64,000 nt of DNA from assembly GCA_031763025.1 (NCBI GenBank), contig JASSKH010000010.1:5513901-5577900 (forward strand), written 5' to 3'. A model generated the notes under the pieces. The model made no database searches. It saw only the letters and a program-made list of their open reading frames with translations, and was not told where the DNA came from. Positions 42,667-57,188 of this stretch are shown piece by piece. This DNA is from Macrocystis pyrifera. Its lineage: Eukaryota > Sar > Phaeophyceae > Laminariales > Laminariaceae. How positions within the stretch are numbered: position 1 is the first letter of the stretch; every line of letters starts with the position of its first letter. Both the position numbers and the translations under genes were made by a program.

Positions 42667-45600
42667 GTAATCATTATCATGCATGGCCGTAGTCGTATGA
42701 CCATAAACCCTCTCATCCCTATAATGCCGAGACGGAGCACGTCGGGCTTTCACCGACCAGGAAAACAGTGGGGGGTGGGGAGGATCATTACGCGACGAGA
42801 AGGAGCCATGGAGAAACCAAACAGGAAAACGGGCATGCTCCTTACCGAGGAAACCAGCTCTTCCACCCTCACGAAGAACTGGGTCAGCGTCGGGAATTGA
42901 TAGCCGACGAGCCACTGAAGGTATCTGCACATCACATGGTTGACCAGATGATGAGGTGATGATCAGATGATGACAAGACGATGATCAGACGATGACCAGA
43001 CGATGCTCAGACGATGATCAGATGGCGACAAGTTCTTGATCAGATCGTGACAAGACGATGGTCAAGCGATAAACACACGATGACCAGATTATTATCCCAT
43101 GATGACTAGAATCTATGATGACGAGCTGATGATCAGATGATACCATGACCCGACGATGACCAGAGGATGACGAGATGAGGACAAGATGATCATATCACCG
43201 CCACAAGTGCTAGCAAGATGGAAGACAAGAACATGGGGCCCCGCTCCAAGAGTGATTCGGAACACGAAGCAGCGGCAGAGGCAAAACATCATTTCCAGCC
43301 GAGCATTGACGCAACGGTAAGGTGGCTTCGTGAAGGACGTTTTCAGTCGGGTACCGCTATACGGGGGCGTCGCAAAACACAGTTGAGGTGGTTTCGATGC
43401 CATATTTTTTTTTCCTTGCTTTAATGATCGTTCTTCAGGTGGTAGCATGAAGAATAGTATTTACATTATTTTGTTTTGATCTTCGTTTTTCCCTTTCCAG
43501 CTCAACCCGTATTGTACAAGTATTAAAAAAGGAGGCATTTGCCCTCAGCGGCCTTTTGGGCCTTAAGCCGCTTGTCACGGGCGTCTTCCCCTCTCCCCCC
43601 TCGGGATATACGTGTTCTCACTTCTATCGCGCAGGGGGTGCAGCATTCCAACTGCTCGTCGATTTTTATCGAGTTTTGCCAACTCGCTCATACCGGTGTG
43701 GTATAAGAGAAATCACACGCAGTAGTAATCTAGTGTATCATCGGTCCACAACTGTACCAAGGATGTCTTTGACAGGGTAAACCATACTCTCACAGGATAC
43801 CCCGGTATAAGTGCTCTGCGGGGTACCAGGGTATATGTACTCTGGGAGTACCCGGGTATAATCCTCTGGGGTGATCCGGGCATATTACTCTGCGGGTACC
43901 CGGGTATATTTATTCCGGGTGTAACCGGGTATGCATACTCACAGGGTACCCCCCGGCCGGTATATCTTCTCCGGAGGTTCTCGGGGTACATGGCCGAGGA
44001 CTGAATAACCCAAACAACCAGGTTTGGCAGGACTTATATACCTCAGAGTTCGTACAAAGTATTGGATTTGTATACTCGTACAACTACTCGAGTGGACACA
44101 GACGTAAGAAGTACCTGGTGGTGGCGACCTCCTCAAGCGCCTCTGCCTGAGCGATGTACTCGTCCAGCACATGGACCTGAAAACAAAAATGATCACAATC
44201 ATGGCCGAAAGTGAAGGCGAAAAGTGGTTTTGAAGCCGGCACTGAAGGTCTCAAGTAAGGGAGAAACTGAAAAAAGAAAAACGGTGAAAAGTGAAACCAA
44301 AATCATTCGACATGGATGACGAAAGAGCAGGCGAACCGTGGAAACGAAAGTGACATCGAAAGTCTGAAGTTGAAGGAGAAACTGAAAATTGGAACCAAAA
44401 CGATCAAAATAGTTGATGAAATTGAAGGCGACAGCGAAAACGACGCTGACTCTGAAAGTTTCCAGTGAAGAAAGCATAAAAAAGATGATAAAAAGTGAAA
44501 AAAAAAAAGCGAATGTTACGGCGAAGGTGGAAAAAAGTGAAAATGAAAGTGAAGGTGACGGAGAAAGAGGACGTGGAAATGACGGCGATGATGTGCAAAG
44601 TGAAAGTGAAAACGAGAGAGACGGTGGAAACGAATATTAGAGCGAAAGCGAAGGTGGCACGGCAGTGAAGGGTAAAGTGAAAGCGAAAGTTGACATGAAA
44701 GTGAAATTGAACATGAAGGAGAAAGTGAAAATATGTGGAAATGAAAGCGAAGCCAAAAGTGAAGGTGACAGTCAGAGCGACAACTGGGGGGAGAGTGAAG
44801 GGAAGGATAAAGTCAAAGTGAAGGTGAAAGAGAAAGAGAAGGTGGAAATGAAAGTTAGAAAGCGAACGGGAAGCCGAAAGTGAGGTAGTGAAAGTGAAAA
44901 GTGGAAGTGAAATTGAGAAACGAAGGTGAAAGTGAAGGCGAAGCTAAAAATGAAAGTATGGATCAGAGTGAACATCAAGGGGATGGTGAAGGTTGGAAAT
45001 AAAAAAGGTGAAAGAGAAAGAGAACGTAGAAATAACAGTGACAACCTACGTGAAAATGAAAGGTAAAATGAAGTTGAAACTGAAGCGGAAGGGCGGGGTG
45101 GGCGGGGGGGGGGGGAGGGGTGAAGGCGAAGGGGGGGCGGGGGCAGAAGGTAGACGCGATCCGGAGCTGAAGGTAGAAAACGATCGGGAAAAGAGAGCAC
45201 GAAAAATGACACACGAAAAAAAACCCCGTCAAAAGCACAGCAACAGAACGGCGGCAGCGTGTTGTATCGAATCGCAGGAAACAGTTTCGACAACAATACG
45301 TGCTCGATATGTATAACCAACCACCACAAAAAATAGAGTGATTAGTTGAATGAAAATTCGTCGACAGCAGCAAAAGAACGACGGCGTGCCGTCTCATGTC
45401 GCCACCAATACTATATTACGTACGTGCGCATGCATTCCTGAAAGGAAAACGCAACGAACAACTACTCTGTCCACCTGTCTCTTAGAATTCGTGCCTGTCT
45501 GTTTACGCGCCTTTTCGCCTGAACATTGCCTGCCCATACTGCGAGTGTGCTGTCTGCCTGTCAGTCTACCGCGGGACGGGGCTTGGTAATTCGGGGCGGG

Positions 45601-48600
45601 GGACAGGACAAGCGAGAAGCAATGCTCAACACAGCGCATAGGTTTGCGGTTCGTCAGCTTTGACTGCGGGAAACGACGACCGCGACGCCTAATAATAGTG
45701 GCCAGCCTTTACCGTCGTCACGAGGCCGAGATCTCGCGACGCAAGCGGCTCGAGGGGGCGGAGGGGAAAGGAGACGATCTGTCTTCTATCTGCCTGCCTG
45801 AACCTCTTTGTCTGTTTGAATGCCTGGCTCTCTTGTCGGTCTGTTTGCCTGTCTGTCTGTCTGACATTGTGCCTCTCTTCTGTCTGCCTGGCTGTCTCGT
45901 CGGTCTGCCTGGCCGTCTGTCTGCCATTGTGCCTCTCTGCTTGGATGGCTCTCTTGTCTGTCTGTCTGGCTCTCTTGCTTGTCTGTCTGCCTGGCTACCT
46001 GGCTGGCTGCCTGCCTTCCTCGTGTGTCGACTGACTAACCTTCAGCGGCCGAACCGTAGCGGAGAAGAAGTGGTAGTTCTCGAGACGAACCATGTGTTCG
46101 TACTTGGGGTTGCTGGCGGCGACGTCCTCGATGTGCTTGAACAGCAGCAGCACCAGCCTCTGGTAGAACTTCTGCGCTTCCGCCTATAAACAGAACGCGC
46201 GCAAAAAAGAAAAAAAACGCGTACAAGAAACCAAGGTCGACATAGCAAGAGAGCATATCATAAAAACGCCAACGACCCAACGTTATCCCATGGAAGCCAC
46301 TGCTGCTTTTCCCGCCCACCCACACACCCAGACACACAAGCCGTGCTCCGCGTCCCTACGCGACACCAATCCAGCATAACCAAACCAACCCTAACCCAAC
46401 CCAACGTATTTAATTACGAACACATCTGTTACTCTTGGGAAAAATATCTCAGTCGGCACATTGCGGGGAGGGGGGGGGTACTCGATATCATGCATGGCCG
46501 AGGTCGCATGACCATAGACCCTCGCATCCCTACAATGCCGGGACGGAGCACGTCGGGTTTTTACCGACCAGGCAGACAATTGCTTGCACCAAGCACGAAG
46601 CGCCGCGAGGTGTTCGGCGAGTCGCATGAAGGGGGAGCTGCATCCTACTAAGAGCCGCTTGTGAGGCGGACTGGCGTATGGATGACAGCTTCAATGAGAG
46701 AGGCGTATGGATGACAGCTTCAATGAGGGGGGGGGGCATCACCAGCAAATACGAGAAACAACGAAATGTGTTTCCAGGCACTTGTTGGTGGGAACAGCCG
46801 AATTATAGCCACATGTCGAATAGGGTGGTCAATCGCCTACTGTTTCAAACTCTACCAGATGCTAGGTACAAGTATCACTGAGTGCATATCATGTTTCAAC
46901 TCTACCTCCTGCTTCCCCTTGGGATCGACTGACATTGAATAAAAAAATACAAGGTTTAAAAATACAAATACTATGCTGGACTACTGTACGGCCCAACCAC
47001 CCACTGTACTCTTCTGTGCTGCACTGGACGATTCAATCGCCAAAGCACCGTACTGCTGAGCGGCTCAATCGGCTACAGTCATGCCCGCTACACACTACCG
47101 GGTACCATCACCAAATAGTGAGGAATATGTTTCAAGTTTACCTCCTCCTTCCCCTTGGAGCCGACTGCAGCGGTGGCCGCCGCCTCTAATTTCTTGAGTA
47201 GCGTCGGAAGTTTAGCGACGGCAGCGAGGATGCCCGCCTTTTTCCCGTCCCCCTTCTGCCCTGATATCCAAGTCACCTGTCCCGCGCAAATCCATACGGT
47301 CGTAAACGGTACGGTAAACTGTGAATTGCACGGTGAGGTCAAACGGTACATAGCACGGTACGGTAAAGCGCACGGCGCAGTAAGCGCACTTCTTACTACG
47401 ACAAACGACAGATAAGGCACGGCAAGCGGTTCGATACACGACACGACACGGTACACGGTACAGTACGCGATACGCCACGCGGGACGCTACACACAGCACG
47501 GTACACGGTACGGCACGCGGTTGTACGCGTCCGGTAATCGAGCGAAAAACTAAAAATGTTATCGCCGACAACCCCAAAAATATCAAACTCGAAACCCCAC
47601 AAGCGCTGCTACTGTAACCGTTTCACTTTATACTGCGAAAATTACCCTCCACTTGAGTCCAAGTAGCTTTTTGCCCCCCAAAAAAGTTGCAGTTCAAGGC
47701 GGGGATAAGGAGCCGGGTGTTTCATTCGACATACATTACCGTACTGTCTAGTGCATGACTGCAGACAGTGTACAACGCTCATAACCCCACGAAAAACAAA
47801 TGTCAGATTGGCCAGCTCGGCCCGGTCTCTAACACAACCGCCTCATGGACCGGAAAAAAGCCGCTCTTGAGAACCAAAAAGAGGCGGGAACTTCGCTCGA
47901 CCGGCGCCCGGCAGTCTTCTACTTCTACCAAAGTATGGTTATTAATAGCTATGGTCTGCTATTTTTTTTTCAGGTTTTGGCGTTTACTATCCATTGGGGA
48001 TGTACAAGGTGCAAGGCATCCCTTCGGAGGCATTCAGACGCGGGGTGAGGGGTACCCCGAGGCAGAATCCGATGACGTTTTGTACAGCTGAAAAAGATCG
48101 GAACGCGTACCATTCGTTGAATTTTTCAAGTCTACACAGCCCACAAAGCGAAAGGCATAACGAGCGGCGAAAGGAAATCGGTACACACACAACTCTCAGC
48201 GTAAATATAAGTATAAGTACCGCTTGCTCTTCATGCTCATGTCTATTACGGTAATGGACCATAGTAAATAAGACCAAATATTGTTAGTAAAAAGAGAGAA
48301 ATGTACAGGTTTTTGTGGTACAGTGGGTCCTATTTACTATGGTCCCCCGTAATAGACGGTCTATATATGTACGCCCAGGGTACATACTACTATGAGTTAC
48401 CCGGACACTAAACTACGGCTGTTGTGGTCCTATTCGGGTATGCACTCGGGTATAGTGTACACCCTACAGAACACACACTCATATTTTCACAGGAGAAGAA
48501 AGCGCACAGGCCACGTCAATACAACCTTGAACGTACAAATTAACAGGACGGCAAAAGCAAAATGCAAAACGCAACAAGAACAGGCAAAGCAAGAAAAAGC

Positions 48601-51600
48601 AACGCATAATCACTAAACAACAGGCGCAACAAACAAGTACTGGTAGCATGCACTGTAGTACGAATCGAAAGAGAGCAACCAAAGAGGGAACAGCAGCAAG
48701 AAACGAAACAGCTTACGAAACACACACCAATAAAAAACAACACAGCGGAACTATGTACCTGCACAAAACCCGCCGGCGCACAAGAAACAAGCAAATACCT
48801 ACATTCTGCACAATCATAGCAATAACGTCATTACTGCACATCGCCACACCACACACCACGCCTCCTTGATGAACTTGGTGACGCGGTGCATGAGCACTAC
48901 AGACATGTGTATACTGACGGTATCGTCACCGTCGATACCTCTTTCGATCTTATCATACTGTTAGTGTTGGTTGGACGGCAGTCAAAGAGTCAAACCGCGA
49001 TCAATGGGGGTAAAAAATCAAAGGGGCCAAACAGCGGTCATGGGGACCACACCGCGGTCAAGTCGGTCCAACCCAGGCCAAGGTGGTCAAGCCGCGGTCG
49101 CCAAGCCGCAGTCAAGTCGGTCAAACCGAGGTCAAGGGGGTCAAATCGGTCAAACTGGGGTAGATAGCATCATGCCTGCTCCTTTATGATTCTGCTGAAG
49201 CAGTGCATGCCAGCATCGTCACCGTCAAGACCTTTTCAGACCTTATTATACTGTGTTTAGTGAAGGTGGGCGGCCAGTCGAGGGGTCCAACCGCCGTCAA
49301 CATCGTCAAACCGCGGTCAAGGCAGCCAAACCGCGGTCTCCTACAATAGCATTGTACCTGCTCCGAGATGAACTTGCTGAAGCGGTGCATGAGCAGTCCC
49401 TTGAACTCGACCAAGATGCCTAGAGTAACCAGCTGCGGCTGCTTACACTGAGCGTCTTCCACAAGCGCCAGCACTCCCAGGGTGTCGAAAGGGTTGTCTC
49501 CAAGGTCCCCCGCGAGGCGCTTGTAGCTGGACTTGAGCTCCGCGAAGCCGATCTCCAGCATCCTGGTCGAATAAATTTGTTTCGCGTAACAACGGCCAGA
49601 ACATGTGACAAAAAGCAGAGTGTATCGAGCTCTCGGCGAAATCGTTTTCACTTTATCACGGTCATGCCTGTCGTAACTATCAAATCAGAAAGGGTTCACT
49701 ACTGTGCGTTCCCGCTCTCTCGTCGTCTTGTACGGCGATAAAGTCGGACAGAACATACAATAACTACCCTTTTTGAGGAGTACGGCGAAAGCCGCACAGC
49801 ACATACAAACCCTCCGCCTTGGCGTTGTTTTGCAGTACGGCGGAACCCGTCGCCGCACAATACATTTTTAGGAATATTGAACATGTATTTTTCCTTTTGC
49901 CTTTGGCGGTGTTTTTCACTTTCTCACTTGTGAAGGGATTCCCTGTCTTGCGGACTTTTGATCGGATCCAGGCCGAACAGCGTGATGAAAAACGCCTGCT
50001 CTCTTGCCACGGCAGGCATGGTGTGCTCCAGACATTGCCGCAATGCCGAAACCTGTCAAGAGCACAAGCAGCAGAACAAGCAGCAGCACAGCAAACATCA
50101 CCACCACCACCACCACCACCACCCGAGAGGGCATCACCGACAGAAAGCAGCAACAGCAGCGGCAAGGAAAAAGGCACGTCAGCATAGAGCTTCGAATCGA
50201 GAGAGCACGGCAACCCCGAGTAGGGTGCGAGAGAGAAAGGAGGGCGAGAGGGCACGAGATCACTCTTTTTTTCCCCTGGACACGCGTCCAAAATAAACCA
50301 AACCAACCCATCAGATACCAGGTTGATCGAACAACCACGATATCGATCGCTTTCAGGAACCGTACACTCTTTCACATCTCGGACAAATCAGAAGCCTGGT
50401 ATATCCTATCCCTACAGCATGATCTAGATACTTCAGGGCAGATGGACTCCTACAGAAGAGTAGCACGCACGATCTACTCTAGCTCATGCTGACGGGTGGG
50501 AGGGAGCTGTAAAAGGTACGTGATATTGCACGTGTTTCCTTAGTTGGATCTGCACTATACAGATCCTGAATAACACACACAACCTACCACAACGACAGGT
50601 CAGGGTCTAGATGATCTGTAGATGATCTACTGTAGATAGATAGATCATGACCTGTCCGAAATGTGCACCGTTTTCAGGACTCAACGCCTCCATTCAACCC
50701 CACCGGGCGCGCTCAAGTCGAAAATACACCCCATCACTCAAGGTTACACCCCATTTTTGTTTTTTGGTCACAGACAGGGGGGGGGTGGGGGATACGAAAA
50801 TCGAGTTCAACATTTTTGGAAAAAAATAACGTTTCTTTTTTCTTATCTGTAACAAAAGCCCAACGGGCTAGTTTGTTTTCAATTCCAACATGGTGAGTGT
50901 GGCTCCGTTTCTCTCTTCTTTTTTTTTTCCGTGTGCCCCTGCTGCATCACTACGCGTTAATATACAAAAACGGAAATTAAGTGTATTTAAGCAGTAAGGC
51001 GTACCTAAAGCAGTGCAGAGTAGGCTAATCTCACCCACTGCTGCCGAACGGCCAATTTCAGCAGTATTGTAATGGTACTGTTTAGACTACTGTACTGAAA
51101 GGCTGCTGTCAAGGCTGCTCAAAGACTGAGGCAAGACTATACGACGAACAACTACTATATGGAGTATTCAACACCTCGGACAGATCATCCCCAGATTATC
51201 TACAGATCATCTGCAGATCACCTACGTACAGAATATCCACGGATCATCTACAGATCAGTTAAAGATAATTCCCTCTTCAGTTCTAGATTTTCAAGGTAGA
51301 TCAATTCCCGATATGGCATGCTTTCGCTCATGTTGCTGGTGGGACCCGTGTATTCCGCATGATCTACCGCAAGTTTCCCGGGTTCGATCTGCACTATGCA
51401 GATCCTGCACAACTTCTCACAACGGCAGCTGAGGGACTAGATTATCTAAATCATGATCTATCCGTTGACAGATCATCTGCCTATCCGAGGTGTGCAGTAT
51501 TTATATGAGTTTTGATAAAAAATTCCGATCTCACAGCTCCGATAATGATTTTTTAAAATTCGAGTACGAGACCACTGCAAGCCAATGCGCGGTACCAAGG

Positions 51601-53455
51601 TTGATGCAATGATATTGATGCAAGATTGCCTTGATACAGGCACGTCTACCGCGATAAAAATACAGAAAGACTTGGATAAAAAATACAGAAAGACTTGGAT
51701 AAAGAAGCAGCCCAGGTATAACTACGGTATGACTATTTCGGTAAGACTGCTGTAACGATGCACATGCATGCAATACTATTCCACCACAACAGTAAGAATC
51801 CAGTAAGGCTGCCGTGAGACTAGACCATTGCTGTAAGACACCTGCTGCTGTGTCACAATACCTGCTGCTGCAAGACTGGACCGCTGCTGTGGGACACCTA
51901 CTGCACCACAATACCCGCTGCTGTAAGACTAGACTGCTGCGAAAAGACACCTACTGCTGTGTCACAATGCCGCTGCTGTAAGACTAGACTGCTGCTAAAG
52001 TCATTTACGGTACCACCATACCTGCTGCTGTAAGACTAGTCTACTGCTGTAAATAACCTACTGTCGTGTCACAATACCTGCTTTGGTAAGACTAGACTGC
52101 TTCTGTACGACACCTAATGCACCGCAATACCTGCTACTGCAAGACTAGACTACTGCTGTAAGACACCTACTGCGCCACAATACCTGCTGCTGTAAGACTA
52201 GACTACTGCTGTGAAACACCAATAGCTGTGTCACAATACCCGCTGCTGCAAGACTAGACCGCTGCTTTAAGGCACCTACTGCACCACACTATCCGCTGCG
52301 GTAAGCCTAGACTACTGCTGTAAGACACCTACTGCGCCACAATACCTGCTGCGGTGAGACCAAGTAGACGCATCGCAATAGACTGCAAGACGGGACCACT
52401 GCTGTAAATGACCTACTTCGAATAACAACACCTGGCATATTGTAAAACATACCGGCGTCAGCTGCTGTTGGAGCATCATGCTCCCAGGCGCCTTCGACGG
52501 CGGCTCTGGGGCCTCCCCTATCGAGGCCCGCTCCATAGACGCCAACCCGGGGTGGCTGTGCTGGAAAACAATTCGCGGGATGAGCTCGCTGAAGTACGCT
52601 TTGATGCGCGCCTAAAAATGTCAGCATCGAGGAGACGGTGAGCAGGAGGGAAGGGGGGGGGGGGGCGGGGTAGAGGTTCATTGCCGGGGTGGAGGTTCAC
52701 TGTCATACATGGCCGTAGTGGTATGACCATAGACTTTCGCACCCCTACAACACCGGAACGGAGCGCATCCGATTTACACAGACCAGGCAGACATTGATTG
52801 TTTGCACCAAGCACGAAACGCCGCGAGGTGTTGGGCGAATTGCGTTACGGGCGAGCTGCATCATACTAAGAACCGCTCGTGACGCGGGGTTTTTTTGCCT
52901 ACGGACTTAATTTTTTTCTGTTTTTTTTTTTCCCCCGTCGTGGCCACTTCCAGAGACAGCTATGGGTGTACTATGCAACTGTCTCCTGAGTGCCTTTACC
53001 ACATGTATACCTGGTAAACTCTACGTGATACGATCATTCCCCTTGTGCGGACTTAAGGTTCTCGACCCTGCAGAAGTGTTCAAACTCGACCACCAGCCAT
53101 GGTGACCGCCAAACAAGAACAACATGTGGGAGGGGGGGGGTGCACTCATGTCCTGCATGGCTGCAGTCTTACGACTATAGACCCTCGCCATAGACCCTCG
53201 CATCCCTACAATGCCGGGACAGAGCACGTCGGGTTTTTACCGACCACGCAGACATTGCTTACAACAAGCGCCAAGCGCTGTGAGGTGTTCGGCGAGTCTC
53301 ATGAAGGGGGAGCACCACCAGGGAGGGGTGTACTCGACATCCTGCATGGACGTAACGAAAAAAGAACATAGACCCTCGCATCTCTACATTGCCGGCACGG
53401 GGCACGTCGGGTTTTCACCGTCCACGCAGATATTGCTCGCAAGCACGAAGCGCCA

Positions 53456-53496
<41 letters not shown>

Positions 53497-56400
53497 ACAA
53501 GGGCTTGGGCGAAGACGCACGACCAAGTGCCCTTCTCTCTCACAACAGAACCGCGGACATTTCCACGAACCGTTCTTTGTCTGGTTCTTCATTTCTAATA
53601 ATTCTCCCCATCAAGGAGGCGGAATGCAGGGGGGGGTGCAGGGAGGGGGGGACCGGGGATACGGGGCTTTGGACGGAGACGTACGGTGAGGTGCACGGTG
53701 AGGTGCTGTCGCTGGACGGTCAGAACCCCTCTAGAGCTCAAACGAACGGCCTGTCGGCCAACGCGGGACAAGGACAGGACAGGACAGGACATGACAGGAC
53801 CTCGCAGCAACAAAACATGGCACAACACAGCCCAGCGCACCGCATTACCAAGCACACCACCTTGAGCTACAGCGCACCCACGACAAATTACAAAACGATC
53901 CAACCTTGAGCAGCCCCTGTCCAAGGTCGTCAGCGTACGTCCGCTGTAGCTCGGCGCTCCGCCTCCCCCCGACCTTGTCCAGCTTCCGCACCTGCCGACC
54001 CGTAGTTCAATCGGCGCAATGAATGGTATTATTAGTATTAAAGTTCATCGCGTTTTTTTTTGTGCTTCCTGATGTCCTTAACGTTTTCAGTGGCTACAAT
54101 GCCATTGTACTCGACGTCTTCAACTATATGAATATCCTCCCGCTGAGACCCTGTCCCGCTTTCCACACCTGCAGAAGACAAACCCAACAAAACCCTGGTA
54201 ACATTCGTTATATTGTACCTGCCGAGGTCATGGCCTATTCGTACATATTGTATGTCCGTAGACCATGGGAGTGTGAGTTCATCGGGGTGAGGAATAGCGC
54301 ACTTCAACTCAGGAGTCTCAGAAAAAAAAGGTGCGCCGCTACCAGTGTCGTGAACCGAAAACCGAACCGAAAGTCGTTTTTTTTTTTCGGTTTTTTTTTC
54401 GGTCGGTTTTTTGTCGGATTTCTTCAGGACCGAAAACCGACTTCATTTTCTTTGCTGAAATTTTTCTTGGCTTGTTCGCAAAAAACCGACCGAGACCAAC
54501 CCGACATTTTCGGTTCTTCACCGAAATAATATTCGGCTCCGGTTTCTTTTTATGTTGCAAACAGAAACTAAAACCGTTTTTTCTACCAAATACCGAAAAC
54601 CGACCGAGGCCATTTCCATTTTCGGTTCCCAGCACTGACTCCTACCGTAGGACTGGTCTCCTTTAGGGTGCTGCGATCATTGCCTTTTTTCTTTGTGGCT
54701 GAAATATTCAGGACGTTTTTTTGGTTTGGTTCTTTCTTCCATTAAAAATGTATATCCCTGCCCTATTCTCCCGCTCCCTCTCAGCAGTAACTCAGATCCG
54801 GGTCACATAAAGCCGGCGCTCCTCCTCCCCCCTCCCCACGACGGTGCGCGTGCCCTTCGTTGTCATCGTGGGGGAATAAATTCAGCATTTTTTCTTCCCT
54901 CGTCGACTCGCGTCGAATTGTGCGAACCCACGCTACTGCAGCAGAAGGGGCACTCTGACCGTGAACACAAGCCCCGCTATATATGCGTACCAGAGTCCAA
55001 ATGGGGCCTATATTTGCGCCAGATTGTACCCGGTGTGTTCAGCAATACTTAATTCTACCCTGGCGGTATGTGTTCATACCAACCTACAACAGACCACGGG
55101 AGATTTTCATCTCGTCGGGGATATATGATATATGACTCTTTTAGGGCTACAACCCCGTTTTTAGGACGAAATCAGTCAAATTCCAACTAATACGGGGGGC
55201 CATAGTAAATAGGACCAAATATTGTTAGTAAAAATGTGGAAATGTATGGGTGTTTGAGCGTACCGTATGTCCTATTTACTATGACCTCCCGTAATAGTGT
55301 GTCCCCAAAACGGGACTGCTGTCTTAACAAAAGGGCTAAGCGCACAGCAGTACCTATTTTTCCCGGTAAGGCCTTACCATGGGGTGATATGGTGAGCTTC
55401 TTACGTGAGTGTCAAGTGAGTGAGCACCAGCCTATGCAAAAAAATTGCATGTGTACCCAACCCACCCCAAAGACCGAAGCCAGTGAGTGTCAAGTGAGTG
55501 AGCACCAGCCTATGCAAAAAAAATTTGCACGTGCACCCAACCCACCCCAAGAACTGAAGCCTTGGTCTCCAGTAAAAGACAGTGCAACTGTCGCCACCAG
55601 CAGGAAAACTCGTGCAGCAAAAGCAGCACGTATTTCCATGAAAACAGTGAAGCACGTCAGCTGCGAGTACTACTGATTGATTGCCTGAAACCCAACTGCG
55701 CAAGCTGCTTTTTTTTTTCTTGAAAACTACCGTCGGCCACCTTGTACGCGTCGGCGAGATGGAGAGAAACGCCTGACGCTTTAGGCTACTCGAAAGGGGT
55801 CCCTACTGTGTAGCCTCCATCAATTTTACAAACTCCCATTCACTCGTCAAAAATACCGGTACATACACCAAGGACCGCTTTGACGAATGAATCAACATAA
55901 CACTCGTGCTATATACGGACAGTCTGGCGTCTGGAAGTAGTCTTCGTTGGAAATGATTGAGGGTTCCGCAGCAGCATGTTATCATTTGACCGAGTGGGTG
56001 GCGGCTAACGCGTGGTGCGTACGGTAGAATGAGGAAGGAGTATGATAGATACCTGTGCGAAGATCGGTTCATAATCGATCAGGTATCCGTGGAACTGGCG
56101 CTGGACCTGCAGCAAGCGCTGCTTCGAGGTGTCCCCCGCCAAGGAGCTACGCCTCGCAAGGTCTGGACCTCCGTCGTTGCTGACGGTGCCTTCTTGAGTC
56201 GCCAGCCGTTTCAGCAGCCGCCGGCAAAAGCCGACGAGCTGAGAGCACGTTACCTGCGGGAGGGATAGCAACAGCAACACGCAGCAGCGCCGAAACAAAA
56301 CAGGCACACGCGTGTTCTTTTACAAACAAGATTGCAATCGTTGGAATTTAGGGTCGACCCCTCGGATATGTCATATCTCCGTTTCACCATCTAAATATTT

Positions 56401-56922
56401 TCGGCGCACACAAACATACATACTTGATGCACACATACTTCGTCCCTGAAGACGTTGGATGTATGTACGCATCACACAAAGTAATACAATGTGCGAAACG
56501 ATGTCCTGTCGAACTGGGGGGGGGTGAAACTCGTATTGTGCGCCATTTCTTGTATGTGCGTGCGCTCGAGCGCAAACTCGCAGAGCTTATTATACGGAAT
56601 TAGAGATGTTTCCATATTTTGGAGATTCTGCATTAAAATAAACGTGGCATCGCCCCTCCCAAGCGTTGCTGTGTTCAACGGATCAAAAGCGAGAAACATT
56701 GAGGTTGGGCATAAGGGGTCTCATCTAATCTAATCCAACACTTACATTGAACGACAAACAAAGCAGCAGAATTAGTTGCGGCTTTGTTGTGTGGCATATC
56801 GGCGATGTATAATTGTCCTTGGCCATTCCCTTCGTGATGTCAATCGAGCACAACCCACGACAGCAGCAGTGCTACAGCAGTAGTTCGGATTTGGAAACAG
56901 ACACGCGAGAGTGCAACACAAC

Positions 56923-56963
<41 letters not shown>

Positions 56964-57150
56964 TGCTGCAAAGAGAGAGCAACGCAACAACAGCCGCAGT
57001 GCAGAGCAGCAGCTACAAACGCTCAAAAACACATTCAGAAGAAAATACGCAAAAAAATCGCTGCCTACAACGACTGTCTGACGTACACAAGAAGTACTGC
57101 AGTCACAGAAGTACACACAAAAAAAGTCTAGAAAACACACATGAGTATTT

Positions 57151-57188
<38 letters not shown>

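Noticed and set aside
44413-44883. Lys/Glu-rich ORFs in the purine tract
   Set aside because: Compositional artefact of a GAAAGTGAAG repeat; no start context, no non-repetitive domain.
46885-46935. Extra Sec3 microexon (DPKGKQE)
   Set aside because: It duplicates the end of exon 11, and the frame and phases are already complete without it; kept as a duplicated exon border instead.
54331-54666. Arg/Phe-rich 111-codon ORF
   Set aside because: Made entirely of CCGAAAACCGA words in alternating orientation; no protein-like conservation.
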